Source of the DNA: Chitinophaga pinensis
GTDB lineage: Bacteria > Bacteroidota > Bacteroidia > Flavobacteriales_D > Crocinitomicaceae
Length of the DNA stretch: 51,257 nt
Assembly: GCA_943324565.2 (NCBI GenBank)
Contig: CALPMC020000006.1
Location: 1-51,257 of the forward strand
Reading direction: 5' to 3'
Made by a program: the position numbers and the translations under genes. Below are positions 24,125 through 35,809 of this stretch, piece after piece (position 1 is the first letter of the stretch; every line of letters starts with the position of its first letter). The notes under the pieces were generated by a model, which saw only the letters and a program-made list of their open reading frames with translations, had not been told where the DNA came from and did not search any database.

Positions 24125-27100
24125 TTGGCAACATCAAATAATTCAACCCGAATTAATTTTGCTTCAAGCAAAAATCAATTTGAATATCCAGATTTTCTGG
24201 AGATTCAGTTAAAATCTTTTAGAGAGTTTTTTCAGTTAGAAACTACTCCTGAAAATAGAGATAGTGAAGGACTTTTCAAAGTTTTTGCAGAAAACTTTCC
24301 TATCACAGACACTCGTAACCAATTCGTATTGGAATTCTTGGATTATTTCATTGATCCACCAAGATATTCAATTGAGGAATGTATCGAAAGAGGTTTAACC
24401 TATAGCGTTCCTCTAAAAGCTAAATTAAAATTATATTGTACTGATCCAGAACATGAAGATTTTGAAACAATCGTTCAGGATGTTTATTTAGGTACAATTC
24501 CTTATATGACGCCAAAAGGTTCGTTTGTTGTAAACGGTGCGGAACGTGTTATCGTTTCCCAGTTACACAGATCTCCTGGTGTTTTCTTCGGTCAAAGCCG
24601 TCATGCTAATGGCACAAAGTTATATTCAGCAAGAATTATCCCTTTTAAAGGTTCTTGGATTGAATTTGCTACAGATATCAATAATATCATGTATGCTTAC
24701 ATCGATAGAAAGAAAAAATTACCCGTAACTACATTGTTTCGTGCAATTGGTTATGAAACTGATAAAGATATCTTAGAGATATTTGGTCTTGCTGATGAAG
24801 TTAAAGTTAGTAAAGCAAATCTTAAAAAATTAGTTGGACGTCGTCTTGCTGCAAGAGTACTTAAAACTTGGATAGAAGATTTCGTTGATGAGGATACTGG
24901 AGAAGTTGTATCTATTGAACGTAATGAGGTAATCTTAGATAGAGAACTTGTAATCACAGATGATCATTTAGATGCAATCTTAGATGCAGGTGCAAAATCA
25001 TTGATTTTACACAAAGAAGATGCAAATTCAACGGATTATACTATTATTTACAATACGCTTCAAAAGGATATTTCAAACTCTGAAAAAGAGGCAGTTGAAC
25101 ACATTTACCGTCAATTAAGAAACGCAGATCCACCCGACTATGAAACTGCAAAAAGTGTATTTGATAAATTATTTTTCTCAGATGCTCGATATGATTTAGG
25201 TGAAGTTGGACGTTTCCGTTTGAACAAAAAATTAAATTTAGATAGCTCTGAAGCTTCAAGAGTATTAACTAAAAATGATATTCTGCAAATCATTAAATAT
25301 TTAATTGAATTAATTAATTCAAAAGCAGATATTGATGATATTGACCACTTATCAAATCGTCGAGTAAGAACAGTTGGTGAGCAATTATATTCTCAGTTCG
25401 GTGTTGGTTTAGCTCGTATGGCTAGAACGATTCGTGAGCGTATGAACGTTCGTGATAATGAGGTCTTTACTCCTATTGACTTAATTAATGCTAAAACGTT
25501 ATCCTCAGTTATCAATTCATTCTTCGGAACGAATCAGCTTTCTCAGTTTATGGATCAAACAAATCCACTTTCTGAGGTAACTCACAAAAGAAGATTGTCT
25601 GCTCTAGGGCCAGGTGGTTTATCGAGAGAAAGAGCAGGATTTGAGGTACGTGACGTTCATTACACACATTATGGTCGTTTATGTACAATTGAAACACCAG
25701 AGGGTCCAAATATTGGTTTGATTTCTTCATTGTGTGTATTTGCGAAAGTGAACAAATTAGGTTTTATTGAAACTCCTTATCGTAAAGTTGAAAATGGAAA
25801 AGTTGCTTTGAATGAAGAACCTATCTATTTAGCAGCTGAGGAAGAAGACTCAAAAACTATCGCTCAAGCAAATGCTATTATTGATGATAAAGGAAATTTC
25901 TTATCTGATTTGGTAAAAGCTAGATTTGAAGGCGATTTCCCAGTACTACCCCCAAAAGATTTACATTTAATGGATGTTGGAGCTAATCAAATTGCATCTA
26001 TTGCAGCATCTTCAATTCCATTCTTGGAACATGATGATGCCAATCGTGCATTGATGGGATCTAACATGCAACGTCAAGCAGTTCCTTTACTTCGTCCAAA
26101 TTCACCAATTGTTGGTACTGGAATTGAAAGATTGGTTGCTAGAGATTCTCGTGTTCTAATCAATGCTGAAGGAAACGGAGTTGTTGAATACGTTGATGCA
26201 AATGAAATTATTATCCGTTACGATTGGACTGACGAAGATAAATTGGTAAGCTTCGATAGTGAAGTTAGCCGCTATCCTTTGACGAAATTCCAAAAAACAA
26301 ATCAAAGTACTTGTATCAACTTGAAACCAATTGTTAAGAAAGGTGATAGAGTTGAAGCTGGACAAGTTTTGTGTGAAGGTTACGCAACTCAGGCAGGTGA
26401 ATTAGCACTTGGACAAAACTTGAAAGTAGCATTCATGCCTTGGAAAGGTTACAACTTTGAGGATGCGATTGTTATTTCTGAAAAAGTTGTTCGTAATGAT
26501 ATTTTTACTTCAATACATATTGATGAATATTCTTTAGAAGTTCGCGACACGAAACGAGGAATGGAAGAGTTAACTTCTGATATTCCAAACGTAAGTGAAG
26601 AAGCAACTAAAGATTTAGATGAAAATGGTTTAATTCGTATCGGTGCTGAAATCAAAGAAGGTGATATTTTAATTGGAAAAATTACTCCAAAAGGAGAAAC
26701 TGATCCTTCCCCAGAGGAAAAATTATTACGTGCAATCTTCGGAGATAAAGCAGGTGATGTGAAAGATGCTTCTTTGAAAGCAGGTCCATCATTAAGAGGT
26801 GTTGTAATACAGAAAAAATTGTTCTCAAGAGCAATTAAAGATAGAAAATCTAAAAATCAGGATAAACCAGTTTTAGAAACAATTGATGCAGAGTACCAAA
26901 AAGATTTTGCTGACTTGAAAGAAAAATTGGTAGACAAATTATTGTTGATTTTAGAAGAAAACAAATCTTCGGGAGTATTCAATAACTTTAAAGAAGAATT
27001 AATTAAAAAAGGAACGAAATTTACTCACAAAGCGTTATTTGCTTTGGATTATTCAATCGTTAATCCTTTGAATTGGACAGCGGATACAGCTATCAATCAA

Positions 27101-27934
27101 TTAATTAGTCGTTTGATTCACAACTTCAATATAAAATCAAATGATATTTTAGGAAACTACAAACGTCGTAAATTCCATATTTCAGTTGGAGATGAACTTC
27201 CTGCAGGAATCGTGAAATTGGCGAAAGTTTATGTTGCTAAAAAACGTAAATTGAAAGTAGGGGATAAGATGGCAGGACGTCACGGAAATAAAGGTATTGT
27301 TGCAAATATCGTTCGTGCTGAAGACATGCCTTTCCTTGCTGATGGAACGCCTGTTGATATTGTATTAAATCCACTAGGTGTACCTTCTCGTATGAACTTA
27401 GGTCAGATTTATGAAACTGTTCTTGGATGGGCAGGTGAAAAATTAGGTGTTAAATTTGCAACTCCAATTTTTGACGGTGCTAAACCAAGTGAAATCAACG
27501 ATTGGACAGACAAAGCTGGAGTGCCAAGATCAGGTAAAACTTATCTTCACGACGGTGGTACAGGTGAGCGTTTTGATCAACCTGCAACGGTTGGTGTTAT
27601 CTACATGTTGAAATTATCTCACATGGTTGATGACAAAATGCATGCACGTTCAATCGGACCATACTCTTTAATTACGCAACAGCCTTTAGGTGGTAAAGCG
27701 CAATTTGGAGGTCAAAGATTTGGTGAGATGGAGGTTTGGGCATTAGAAGCATTCGGTGCATCAAATATCCTTCAAGAAATCTTAACTGTTAAATCGGATG
27801 ACGTAACTGGTCGTGCGAAAGCTTATGAAGCAATCGTTAAAGGAGACAATATTCCTGAACCGGGAATTCCTGAATCTTTCAATGTATTGTTACATGAGTT
27901 GAGAGGGCTTTGCTTGAATGTAAGCATGGATTAA
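24125..27934 (+). CDS. rpoB: RNA polymerase subunit beta
   Basis: This 1269-aa protein starts with TTG at 24125 (reading [15 protein letters not shown]). An in-frame stop at 24110-24112 and the conserved N-terminus leave no alternative upstream start. Core motifs are present: [20 protein letters not shown] in the rifampicin region near 490-510, [18 protein letters not shown] near 770 and [14 protein letters not shown] near 1045. The length is typical for Bacteroidota. A weak TTG start after a leaky hairpin would reduce expression relative to rplL. rpoC follows after 30 bp. Confidence 0.97.
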   Translation: MATSNNSTRINFASSKNQFEYPDFLEIQLKSFREFFQLETTPENRDSEGLFKVFAENFPITDTRNQFVLEFLDYFIDPPRYSIEECIERGLTYSVPLKAKLKLYCTDPEHEDFETIVQDVYLGTIPYMTPKGSFVVNGAERVIVSQLHRSPGVFFGQSRHANGTKLYSARIIPFKGSWIEFATDINNIMYAYIDRKKKLPVTTLFRAIGYETDKDILEIFGLADEVKVSKANLKKLVGRRLAARVLKTWIEDFVDEDTGEVVSIERNEVILDRELVITDDHLDAILDAGAKSLILHKEDANSTDYTIIYNTLQKDISNSEKEAVEHIYRQLRNADPPDYETAKSVFDKLFFSDARYDLGEVGRFRLNKKLNLDSSEASRVLTKNDILQIIKYLIELINSKADIDDIDHLSNRRVRTVGEQLYSQFGVGLARMARTIRERMNVRDNEVFTPIDLINAKTLSSVINSFFGTNQLSQFMDQTNPLSEVTHKRRLSALGPGGLSRERAGFEVRDVHYTHYGRLCTIETPEGPNIGLISSLCVFAKVNKLGFIETPYRKVENGKVALNEEPIYLAAEEEDSKTIAQANAIIDDKGNFLSDLVKARFEGDFPVLPPKDLHLMDVGANQIASIAASSIPFLEHDDANRALMGSNMQRQAVPLLRPNSPIVGTGIERLVARDSRVLINAEGNGVVEYVDANEIIIRYDWTDEDKLVSFDSEVSRYPLTKFQKTNQSTCINLKPIVKKGDRVEAGQVLCEGYATQAGELALGQNLKVAFMPWKGYNFEDAIVISEKVVRNDIFTSIHIDEYSLEVRDTKRGMEELTSDIPNVSEEATKDLDENGLIRIGAEIKEGDILIGKITPKGETDPSPEEKLLRAIFGDKAGDVKDASLKAGPSLRGVVIQKKLFSRAIKDRKSKNQDKPVLETIDAEYQKDFADLKEKLVDKLLLILEENKSSGVFNNFKEELIKKGTKFTHKALFALDYSIVNPLNWTADTAINQLISRLIHNFNIKSNDILGNYKRRKFHISVGDELPAGIVKLAKVYVAKKRKLKVGDKMAGRHGNKGIVANIVRAEDMPFLADGTPVDIVLNPLGVPSRMNLGQIYETVLGWAGEKLGVKFATPIFDGAKPSEINDWTDKAGVPRSGKTYLHDGGTGERFDQPATVGVIYMLKLSHMVDDKMHARSIGPYSLITQQPLGGKAQFGGQRFGEMEVWALEAFGASNILQEILTVKSDDVTGRAKAYEAIVKGDNIPEPGIPESFNVLLHELRGLCLNVSMD

Positions 27935-27964
27935 TTGAATTAGTAAACGAAATCGTTATAAAAA

Positions 27965-30900
27965 ATGGCTTTCAAAAAAGAAACACCAAAAAAACAAAGT
28001 AGCTTCAATAAAATCACTATTTCCTTGGCTTCTCCAGAAATTATTCTGGAGAATTCAAGCGGTGAAGTATTGAAACCGGAGACAATTAATTACCGAACTT
28101 ATAAACCAGAACGTGACGGTTTATTTTGTGAACGTATTTTTGGACCAGTTAAAGATTACGAATGTCACTGCGGTAAATACAAAAGAATTCGTTACAAAGG
28201 AATTGTTTGTGATCGTTGTGGTGTAGAGGTTACTGAGAAAAAAGTACGTAGAGAGCGTATGGGACACATTTCATTAGTTGTTCCTGTTGCACACATCTGG
28301 TATTTCCGTTCTTTACCAAATAAAATTGGTTACTTATTGGGTTTACCAACTAAAAAATTAGATCAAATTATTTACTACGAAAGATATGTTGTAATCCAAG
28401 TTGGAGCAACAGCTGAAGTAGAAGGTTTGACTCTTAAAAAAATGGACTTCTTATCTGAAGAAGAATATTTAGATATTATTGACAATCCTGCAATGAAGGA
28501 CAATCAATATTTAGATGACTCAGATCCGAATAAATTTATAGCAAAAATGGGTGCAGAAGCACTTTATGATTTGCTTAAAGGATTGAATCTTGAAGATTTA
28601 TCTTATGCTTTGAGAGATCAAGCGGAACATGAAACTTCAGTTCAAAGAAAACACGAGGCACTAAAGAGATTGCAAGTTGTGGAAGCAATGAAAGATTCTC
28701 AAACACGCATCGACAACCGTCCTGAATGGATGATTGTTAAAGTTGTCCCAGTTATTCCACCTGAATTGCGTCCTTTAGTTCCACTTGACGGTGGACGTTT
28801 CGCAACATCGGATTTGAATGACTTGTACAGACGAGTGATTATTCGTAATAATCGTTTGAAAAGATTAATCGAAATCAAGGCTCCTGAAGTAATCTTACGT
28901 AATGAAAAACGTATGTTGCAAGAGTCAGTTGATTCTTTGTTCGATAACTCAAGAAAATCAAGTGCGGTTAAAACTGAATCAAACAGAGCTTTAAAATCAC
29001 TTTCGGATTCATTAAAAGGTAAACAAGGTCGTTTCCGTCAAAATTTATTAGGTAAACGTGTAGATTATTCAGCACGTTCAGTAATTGTTGTTGGACCAGA
29101 TTTGAAATTACACGAGTGTGGTTTGCCAAAAGATATGGCTGCAGAACTTTACAAACCGTTTATCATTCGTAAAATGATTGAACGTGGTATCGTTAAAACA
29201 GTTAAATCTGCAAAGAAAATTGTTGACCGTAAAGAGCCAGTTGTTTGGGATATTTTAGAAAATGTATTGAAAGGACATCCAGTTTTATTAAACCGAGCCC
29301 CTACATTACATAGACTCGGTATTCAAGCTTTCCAACCAAAATTAATTGAAGGAAAAGCAATTCGTTTACATCCACTTGTAACGACTGCCTTCAACGCCGA
29401 TTTCGATGGTGACCAAATGGCGGTTCATTTACCTTTGGGTAATGCTGCAATTTTGGAAGCACAAATGTTGATGTTAGCTTCTCACAATATCTTGAACCCT
29501 GCGAATGGAGCTCCAATTGCGGTACCTTCTCAAGACATGGTGTTAGGTTTATATTACATTACAAAAGGTAAAAAATCAACAGAAACTGATATCGTTAAAG
29601 GTGAAGGAAGTACATTTTATTCTCCAACAGAAGTTATTATTGCTTACAACGAGAAAAAATTAGACTTACACGCACATTTAAAAGTTAAATCTTATGATCT
29701 TAACAAAGAAGGAATTCCTGAGTTAATGATTATTGAAACAACTTGTGGACGAGTTTTATTTAATGAAAAAGTGCCAAGAGAAGTTGGTTACATCAATGAT
29801 GTATTAACTAAGAAAGCACTTAGAGATATTATCGGTGAAGTATTGAAAGTGTGTGGAACTTCTCGCACTGCTCAATTCTTAGACGATATCAAAGGATTAG
29901 GTTACGAAATGGCATTTAGAGGTGGATTATCTTTCAACTTAGATGACATTATCATTCCAAAAGAAAAAGAACAATTAGTTCTTAAAGCTGAAGGAGATGT
30001 GAAAGAAGTAATGATGAACTACAACAGTGGTCTTATTACGAACAATGAGCGTTATAACCAAATTATTGATATCTGGACACATACAAACTCTAGATTAACT
30101 GCAACGTTGATGGATCAATTGAAAACTGACCGTCAAGGATTCAACTCAATTTACATGATGTTTGATTCTGGTGCTCGTGGATCTAAAGAACAAATTCGTC
30201 AGTTATCCGGTATGCGAGGATTGATGGCGAAACCACAAAAGTCTGGTGCATCTGTGCAAGAAATTATTGAGAATCCAATTTTATCTAACTTTAAAGAAGG
30301 ATTATCGATTTTGGAATATTTTATTTCTACTCACGGTGCTCGTAAAGGTTTAGCGGATACGGCTTTGAAAACAGCAGATGCTGGTTACTTAACAAGACGT
30401 CTAGTTGACGTTGCTCAAGATGTTGTTATCAATTCTAACGATTGTGGAACATTAAGAGGTATTGTTGCAACTGCATTGAAGAAAAATGACGAGGTTGTTG
30501 AACCATTATACGATCGTATTTTAGGTAGAACTTCCGTTCATGATGTTTATCTTCCCGAAACGGAAACATTTGTTGTAGCTGCTGGAGAATTAATTACTGA
30601 AGATGTTGCTAAAACAATAGAAAAATCAGGAATTGATGAAGTAGAGATTCGTTCAGTATTGACATGTGAAATGCGAAGAGGTGTTTGTTCTAAATGTTAC
30701 GGACGCAACCTATCAAATCACCGATTAGCTCAACGTGGTGATGCTGTTGGTGTTGTTGCTGCCCAATCAATTGGTGAGCCAGGTACACAGTTAACACTTC
30801 GTACATTCCACGTGGGTGGTACTGCTTCCAACATTGCTGATATTTCTGACTTAAAAGCAAAGGCAAATGGTAGAATCGAAATCGACGAATTAAGAACGAT

Positions 30901-32254
30901 TGAGAAAACAAATACTGATGGAACTATAAAAGTAATCGTTGTTGGTCGTTCGGCTGAATTGAAAATTACTGATGAGAAAACTGGAATTACTGTTATGACT
31001 GCTAATGTTCCTTATGGTTCTGAGTTAGTTGTAACGCCTAATTCAAAAATCAAAAAAGGTGATGTTATTTGTAAATGGGATCCATACAATGCCTTGATTG
31101 TTGCAGAAGTTTCTGGTAAAGTGGTATTTGATAATATTATTGAAAATATTACTTTCCGTGAAGAAGTCGATGAGCAAACAGGGTTTACTGAAAAAGTAAT
31201 TATTGAAACGAGAGACAAGAAGAAAAGTCCAGCTATTCATATTATCGATCCAAAAACAAAAGAAAAATTACGTGAATATTCGATTCCAGTAAATGCTCAC
31301 ATTTCTGTAAGCGAAGGAGATACTTTAGAAGCTGGTGAAATCTTAGTTAAAATCCCGAGATTAGCTGGTAAAACTGGAGATATCACAGGTGGTCTTCCTC
31401 GTGTAACAGAATTATTTGAAGCACGTAACCCATCTAATCCAGCTGTAGTTTCTGAAATTGATGGTACAGCCGCTTTTGGTGTAATAAAAAGAGGTAACCG
31501 TGAAATTATCATTACATCTAAGTTAGGTGAAGTGAGAAAGTACTTGGTTTCCCTTTCTAAACATATTTTGGTTCAGCAAAATGACTTCGTTAGAGCTGGT
31601 CAACCATTATCTGATGGTGCAATCACTCCAAATGATATTTTAAATATCGAAGGTCCAACGAAAGTACAAGAATACATCGTAAATGAAATTCAAGAGGTTT
31701 ACCGTTTACAAGGAGTAAAAATCAACGATAAACATTTCGAAGTAATAGTTCGTCAAATGATGTTAAAAGCCGAAATTATTGACTCTGGAGATACACGTTT
31801 CTTAGAAGGTCAATCAGTTCATAAAGCAGATATCATGGAAGCAAATGATGCGCTATACGCAATGATGTTCGTGAAAGACATAGGTGATTCTACAGAATTG
31901 AAAAAAGGTCAGTTGGTTTCAGTGCGTCGTTTACGTGATGAAAACTCAAGATTGAAACGCGAGGACAAACAATTAGTGGAAGCGAGAGAAGCAATTCCTG
32001 CAACTTCAACTCCATTGTTACAAGGGATCACTCGTGCTTCACTTCAAACTCAATCATTTATTTCTGCGGCTTCCTTCCAGGAAACAACAAAAGTATTGAA
32101 CGAGGCTGCTATTTCAGGAAAAGAAGATCACTTACAAGGATTAAAAGAAAACGTTATCGTTGGACATTTAATTCCTGCAGGTACTGGTGTTCGTGAATTC
32201 CAAAAAATGATTGTAGGTTCGCAAGAAGCTTATGACGAATTAGTGGAAGCATAG
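27965..32254 (+). CDS. rpoC: RNA polymerase subunit beta'
   Basis: This 1429-aa protein has an N-terminal zinc site ([20 protein letters not shown] near 63-85) and the catalytic Mg motif [12 protein letters not shown] starting near residue 475. The second zinc cluster is [19 protein letters not shown] near 900-915, and [16 protein letters not shown] follows near 935-950. It forms the active site with beta. It ends the supercluster and is followed by a long terminator. Confidence 0.98.
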   Translation: MAFKKETPKKQSSFNKITISLASPEIILENSSGEVLKPETINYRTYKPERDGLFCERIFGPVKDYECHCGKYKRIRYKGIVCDRCGVEVTEKKVRRERMGHISLVVPVAHIWYFRSLPNKIGYLLGLPTKKLDQIIYYERYVVIQVGATAEVEGLTLKKMDFLSEEEYLDIIDNPAMKDNQYLDDSDPNKFIAKMGAEALYDLLKGLNLEDLSYALRDQAEHETSVQRKHEALKRLQVVEAMKDSQTRIDNRPEWMIVKVVPVIPPELRPLVPLDGGRFATSDLNDLYRRVIIRNNRLKRLIEIKAPEVILRNEKRMLQESVDSLFDNSRKSSAVKTESNRALKSLSDSLKGKQGRFRQNLLGKRVDYSARSVIVVGPDLKLHECGLPKDMAAELYKPFIIRKMIERGIVKTVKSAKKIVDRKEPVVWDILENVLKGHPVLLNRAPTLHRLGIQAFQPKLIEGKAIRLHPLVTTAFNADFDGDQMAVHLPLGNAAILEAQMLMLASHNILNPANGAPIAVPSQDMVLGLYYITKGKKSTETDIVKGEGSTFYSPTEVIIAYNEKKLDLHAHLKVKSYDLNKEGIPELMIIETTCGRVLFNEKVPREVGYINDVLTKKALRDIIGEVLKVCGTSRTAQFLDDIKGLGYEMAFRGGLSFNLDDIIIPKEKEQLVLKAEGDVKEVMMNYNSGLITNNERYNQIIDIWTHTNSRLTATLMDQLKTDRQGFNSIYMMFDSGARGSKEQIRQLSGMRGLMAKPQKSGASVQEIIENPILSNFKEGLSILEYFISTHGARKGLADTALKTADAGYLTRRLVDVAQDVVINSNDCGTLRGIVATALKKNDEVVEPLYDRILGRTSVHDVYLPETETFVVAAGELITEDVAKTIEKSGIDEVEIRSVLTCEMRRGVCSKCYGRNLSNHRLAQRGDAVGVVAAQSIGEPGTQLTLRTFHVGGTASNIADISDLKAKANGRIEIDELRTIEKTNTDGTIKVIVVGRSAELKITDEKTGITVMTANVPYGSELVVTPNSKIKKGDVICKWDPYNALIVAEVSGKVVFDNIIENITFREEVDEQTGFTEKVIIETRDKKKSPAIHIIDPKTKEKLREYSIPVNAHISVSEGDTLEAGEILVKIPRLAGKTGDITGGLPRVTELFEARNPSNPAVVSEIDGTAAFGVIKRGNREIIITSKLGEVRKYLVSLSKHILVQQNDFVRAGQPLSDGAITPNDILNIEGPTKVQEYIVNEIQEVYRLQGVKINDKHFEVIVRQMMLKAEIIDSGDTRFLEGQSVHKADIMEANDALYAMMFVKDIGDSTELKKGQLVSVRRLRDENSRLKREDKQLVEAREAIPATSTPLLQGITRASLQTQSFISAASFQETTKVLNEAAISGKEDHLQGLKENVIVGHLIPAGTGVREFQKMIVGSQEAYDELVEA

Positions 32255-32265
32255 TTCAACTCAAA

Positions 32266-32311
32266 TTTAAAAGAAAAAGCCCAATCGAGAGATTGGGCTT
32301 TTTCTTTTAAA
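32266..32311 (+). terminator. Strong intrinsic terminator after rpoC
   Basis: A stem of 18-21 bp centred on GCCCAATC/GATTGGGC with the tetraloop GAGA (32287-32290) is flanked by A-rich and T-rich arms. The arms make it usable in both directions, so it may also protect the supercluster from transcription of the converging aro gene. Confidence 0.92.
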
Positions 32312-32434
32312 AAAAATAATAGATTTATTTTTTAGTATTTTCTATATTATTATAGAAATCTAAAAGTGCATTGCAAATAACTTTTAGAACTATTAACTTT
32401 CTGATGACTTTATTACTTGAAAGGAGAAATTAAT

Positions 32435-33475
32435 TTACTTATTTTTCTTTTCGGAAAGAATTTCAGCTTGAATTCGAATAGATTCTTGATGAATTAATCG
32501 AAATAAATCATTTGAAAATTGAGGAGAAAGGTCTGCATTTTTTGCTCTTTCTAAGTTTTTTCGTAGCGATTCTTCCCATTGACTATTTTGAAGAATTGCA
32601 ATATTATGTTGTTTTTTATAACTGCCAATTAAACTTGAAACATCCATTCTTTCTCTTAAAATTTGGATGATTTCTTCATCCTTTGAAGTTAATTGTGACC
32701 TTAATTGTATTATTTCTTCCTCTTCAATTTCTTGTCTACCTCTAACTTTTAAGGAATTCAAAAGCGTGGAAAGTTCAGCAGGAGTTATTTGTTGTTTGGC
32801 ATCTGTCCATGCATCTTTTGGAGAACAATGCGTTTCAATCATTAGTCCGTCGTACCTTAAATCAAATGCTCTTTGTGCGATTTCTAACAATAAATAATCT
32901 CTTCCTCCAATATGTGATGGGTCGCAAATCAATGGAATCTTTGGTAATTCTTGCTTTAAATCAATTGGAATTTGCCAGTTCGGATTATTTCTATAAAGTG
33001 TTTTCTCATAAACCGAAAAACCTCTGTGAATAGCAGAAATTTCTTTAATTCCAGCTTTTTCAACTCTTTCAATGGCTCCAATCCAAAGTTTTAAATCAGG
33101 ATTAGTTGGGTTTTTAACCATCACCGGAATATTCACTCCTTTTAATGAATCGGCAATTTCTTGAACGGTAAATGGATTAGCTGTTGAACGAGCACCAATC
33201 CAAATCATATCAAATCCTGCTTTAAGAACGGACTCAACGTGTTCAGCTTTTGCAACCTCAGTAGAAATTTTTAAACCAAATTGACTTTTAACTTCTTGCA
33301 ACCAAGGAATAGCAGTATTGCCAACTCCTTCAAATTCTCCAGGTCGTGTCCGAGGTTTCCAGATTCCAGCTCGATAATAATCTAGTGGAAGCGCGCTTAG
33401 CCCTTCGGCAGTTTTTAAAACTTGTTCTCTCGTTTCAGCGCTACACGGACCAGCAATAAGTGTTGAAGGTATCAT
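32435..33475 (-). CDS. Bifunctional DAHP synthase / chorismate mutase
   Basis: This 346-aa enzyme catalyses the first step of the shikimate pathway and also converts chorismate to prephenate. The N-terminal part (about 1-250) is a type I-beta DAHP synthase with IAGPCSAETREQ, YYRAGIWKPRTRPG-type, ICDPSHIGGR and MIETHCSP segments. The C-terminal part (about 255-346) is an AroQ-type chorismate mutase with LRSQLTSKDEEIIQILRERM and SLIGSYKKQ. The order synthase then mutase is the Bacteroidota type, where prephenate can feed back on the synthase. It stands alone, converging on rpoC. Confidence 0.92.
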   Translation of the reverse strand: MIPSTLIAGPCSAETREQVLKTAEGLSALPLDYYRAGIWKPRTRPGEFEGVGNTAIPWLQEVKSQFGLKISTEVAKAEHVESVLKAGFDMIWIGARSTANPFTVQEIADSLKGVNIPVMVKNPTNPDLKLWIGAIERVEKAGIKEISAIHRGFSVYEKTLYRNNPNWQIPIDLKQELPKIPLICDPSHIGGRDYLLLEIAQRAFDLRYDGLMIETHCSPKDAWTDAKQQITPAELSTLLNSLKVRGRQEIEEEEIIQLRSQLTSKDEEIIQILRERMDVSSLIGSYKKQHNIAILQNSQWEESLRKNLERAKNADLSPQFSNDLFRLIHQESIRIQAEILSEKKNK

Positions 33476-33519
33476 TTAGTTTTTAGGAAGAACAAGTTTA
33501 AAAAGCTTATGTTCGCAAT

Positions 33520-35052
33520 TTATTTAGCGTAATTAACAGCACGTTTTTCTCGTATAACAGTCACTTTAACTTGACCAGGGTAAGTCATTTCAGTTTGGAT
33601 GCGTTGAGAAATCGTAAATGATAATTCTTCAGAACGTTGATCACTTACTTTTTCAGCTTCAACCAAAACACGTAACTCTCTACCTGCTTGAATTGCATAA
33701 GCACTTTGAACACCATCATAAGATAATGCTAAGTTCTCTAATTCTTTGATACGTTTAATGTAAGCTTCAACGATTTCACGACGAGCACCAGGGCGCGCTC
33801 CTGAAATAGCATCACAAACTTGAACGATTGGGGAAATTAAGGTTGTCATTTCAATCTCATCATGGTGAGCTCCAATTGCATTAAGAACATCTCCTTTTTC
33901 ACCAAATTTCTCAGCTATTTTCATACCTAAAATCGCATGTGGTAATTCTGGCTCTTCATCTGGAACTTTACCAATATCGTGTAATAAACCTGCTCTTTTA
34001 GCCAATTTAACGTTCAATCCAAGCTCAGCTGCCATAATTGCACAAAGGTTAGCTACTTCGCGACTATGTTGTAATAAGTTTTGTCCATAAGAAGAACGAT
34101 ATTTCATACGTCCAATCATTCGCATTAACTCTGGATGTAAACCGTGAATTCCTAAATCAATACACGTTCTTTTACCTGTTTCAGCGATTTCTTCGTCTAA
34201 TTGTCTTTTTGTTTTGGCAACCACTTCTTCAATACGAGCCGGGTGAATACGACCATCCGACACTAATTGATGTAAAGATAAACGTGCGATTTCTCTTCTA
34301 ACTGGATCAAAACAAGAAAGAATAATAGCTTCAGGAGTGTCATCTACAATGATTTCTACACCAGTTGCAGCCTCTAAAGCTCTAATGTTTCTTCCCTCAC
34401 GACCAATAATTCTACCTTTTACTTCGTCTGATTCAATGTTGAATACCGATACAGCATTTTCAATTGCTTGTTCTGTTGCAACTCGTTGTATAGATTGAAT
34501 TACAATTTTTCTTGCCTCTTTATTAGCATTTAATTTTGCTTCTTCAGTAATTTCTTTGATTGTAGCCATTGCGCCCGTTCTAGCCTCGTCTTTCAATGCT
34601 TCCATCAATTGATTTTTGGCATCTTCAGCAGATAAACCACTAATTTTAGATAGTTCTGCAACTTGCTTTTGTTGCATTTTATCCAATTCTTGTGTTCGAA
34701 TATCTAAAGCAGTGTGTTTCGTTTCAAATTCAGATTGAACCTTTTCAATGTCTTTTTCTTTGCGACTGATTTCCTCTAATTTTTGAGTTAAAGTTTTTTC
34801 TTTTGCTTTCAAACGATCTTCATTTGACTGCATTTTGCGCTCACGTTCTTTAGAAGCGGACTCGTGTTCTTCTTTTAATTTTAAGTATTTCTCTTTAGCT
34901 TGAAGAATTCGTTCTTTTTTGATGTTTTCGGCTTCCAATTCAGCATCTTTAACGATTTTCTGACTTTTGTTTTTTAGAGCCGTTTGTTGAAACAAGAAAG
35001 TACCAACGCCGCCACCCACAAGTCCAACTAATAAACCAATAATAATTTCCAT
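33520..35052 (-). CDS. rny: Ribonuclease Y
   Basis: This 510-aa membrane-bound endoribonuclease starts mRNA decay. It has an N-terminal membrane segment ([19 protein letters not shown]), a long coiled coil (about 30-190), a KH domain ([20 protein letters not shown] near 210-230) and an HD domain with LLHDIGK and GAHHDEIE near 345-395. The order is that of RNase Y. It follows zapA after 53 bp on the same strand, so it may share that transcript. Confidence 0.96.
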   Translation of the reverse strand: MEIIIGLLVGLVGGGVGTFLFQQTALKNKSQKIVKDAELEAENIKKERILQAKEKYLKLKEEHESASKERERKMQSNEDRLKAKEKTLTQKLEEISRKEKDIEKVQSEFETKHTALDIRTQELDKMQQKQVAELSKISGLSAEDAKNQLMEALKDEARTGAMATIKEITEEAKLNANKEARKIVIQSIQRVATEQAIENAVSVFNIESDEVKGRIIGREGRNIRALEAATGVEIIVDDTPEAIILSCFDPVRREIARLSLHQLVSDGRIHPARIEEVVAKTKRQLDEEIAETGKRTCIDLGIHGLHPELMRMIGRMKYRSSYGQNLLQHSREVANLCAIMAAELGLNVKLAKRAGLLHDIGKVPDEEPELPHAILGMKIAEKFGEKGDVLNAIGAHHDEIEMTTLISPIVQVCDAISGARPGARREIVEAYIKRIKELENLALSYDGVQSAYAIQAGRELRVLVEAEKVSDQRSEELSFTISQRIQTEMTYPGQVKVTVIREKRAVNYAK

Positions 35053-35105
35053 AGTATAACAACTTTTAAATTAATAAAATCAGTTGTCAAAGGATGAATG
35101 TATGA

Positions 35106-35402
35106 TTAATTGAACGAATCTATTTCCTTAGAAAGTGCTTCTAACGATGTTTCAATAGATGTATAATCCGCAGGAATCATTACAGTTTCTGTTTTACTTT
35201 GAGCTACATTTCTTGTAATCAATTGTAAAGCAGACATTGCAAGCAAGTCCTGAGTATCTTTAACTGCATAACTTTTACTCAACAATTCAATTGCCTTGTT
35301 GATGTCATCAGCGGCTTTTAACACTTTTTCTTGTTCCGTTTCCAAAACATTCAAAGGATAAGTTCTTCCCGCGATGGTGATTTTCAATGAAACTTTACTC
35401 AT
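35106..35402 (-). CDS. zapA: Cell division protein ZapA
   Basis: This 98-aa protein has the ZapA pattern: an N-terminal strand-turn region (VSLKITIAGRTYPLNV) and EQEKVLKAADDINKAIELLS with helical continuation. ZapA bundles FtsZ filaments at the division ring. Its start lies 2 bp after the upstream coiled-coil gene's stop. Confidence 0.85.
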   Translation of the reverse strand: MSKVSLKITIAGRTYPLNVLETEQEKVLKAADDINKAIELLSKSYAVKDTQDLLAMSALQLITRNVAQSKTETVMIPADYTSIETSLEALSKEIDSFN

Positions 35403-35404
35403 TT

Positions 35405-35716
35405 CTATTGCTTAAGCTGTTCAATACAGTGTTCAATTTCTCTTACAAGTTCATCAATTTCCTCTTCGCGTTTTCCAACAACTTGAATAGGAACTTCAAC
35501 AACTTTGTTTTGAGCCAAATGCAATGCCGAACGCAATGTTTCAACTTCGGTTTCTAATGAAAAAACTTGATTTGTCTTTTCAAGATTAGAAGCTCTTAGC
35601 TGTTGAATTTCGTTTTCCAAATCAGAATTATTTTTTCGCTCTTTCAAAAGTTCACCATGAATGGATTTTACTTTTGAGAGGATATTATCAAGACTATTTT
35701 GAATATTTTCGGTCAT
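35405..35716 (-). CDS. Small coiled-coil protein upstream of zapA
   Basis: This 103-aa protein is predicted almost wholly coiled coil (about 8-75, ELLKERKNNSDLENEIQQLR and ETEVETLRSALHL), with a helical C-terminus EEEIDELVREIEHCIEQLKQ. I do not recognise a named family. An open frame continues to 35734, but the promoter element at 35734-35741 rules out that start, so ATG 35716 is chosen. Its position 2 bp before zapA and its coiled-coil form suggest a division-ring accessory comparable in role to ZapB. That is inference. Confidence 0.75.
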   Translation of the reverse strand: MTENIQNSLDNILSKVKSIHGELLKERKNNSDLENEIQQLRASNLEKTNQVFSLETEVETLRSALHLAQNKVVEVPIQVVGKREEEIDELVREIEHCIEQLKQ

Positions 35717-35733
35717 TTTTTTTTGACTTTTCA

Positions 35734-35763
35734 CAAAGTTAACATTGTTACGTTTACAAGCAA
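35734..35763 (-). promoter_or_regulatory. Promoter of the coiled-coil-zapA operon
   Basis: On the minus strand TTG (35761-35763) and TAACTTTG (35734-35741) are exactly 19 bp apart, matching the Bacteroidota consensus. It predicts a leader of about 14 nt before ATG 35716 and settles the start of that gene. Confidence 0.7.
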
Positions 35764-35798
35764 TAGTTTTCGGTATGTATTTTGCAACTTTTTGAAGA

Positions 35799-35806
35799 TA
35801 TCTTTG
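35799..35806 (+). promoter_or_regulatory. Promoter -7 element touching the M23 gene start
   Basis: TATCTTTG matches TAnnTTTG and ends 3 bp before the ATG at 35810. A TTTG lies 14 bp further upstream (35781-35784). If functional, transcription would begin at or beside the start codon, giving a leaderless mRNA. Confidence 0.45.
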
Positions 35807-35809
35807 TGC

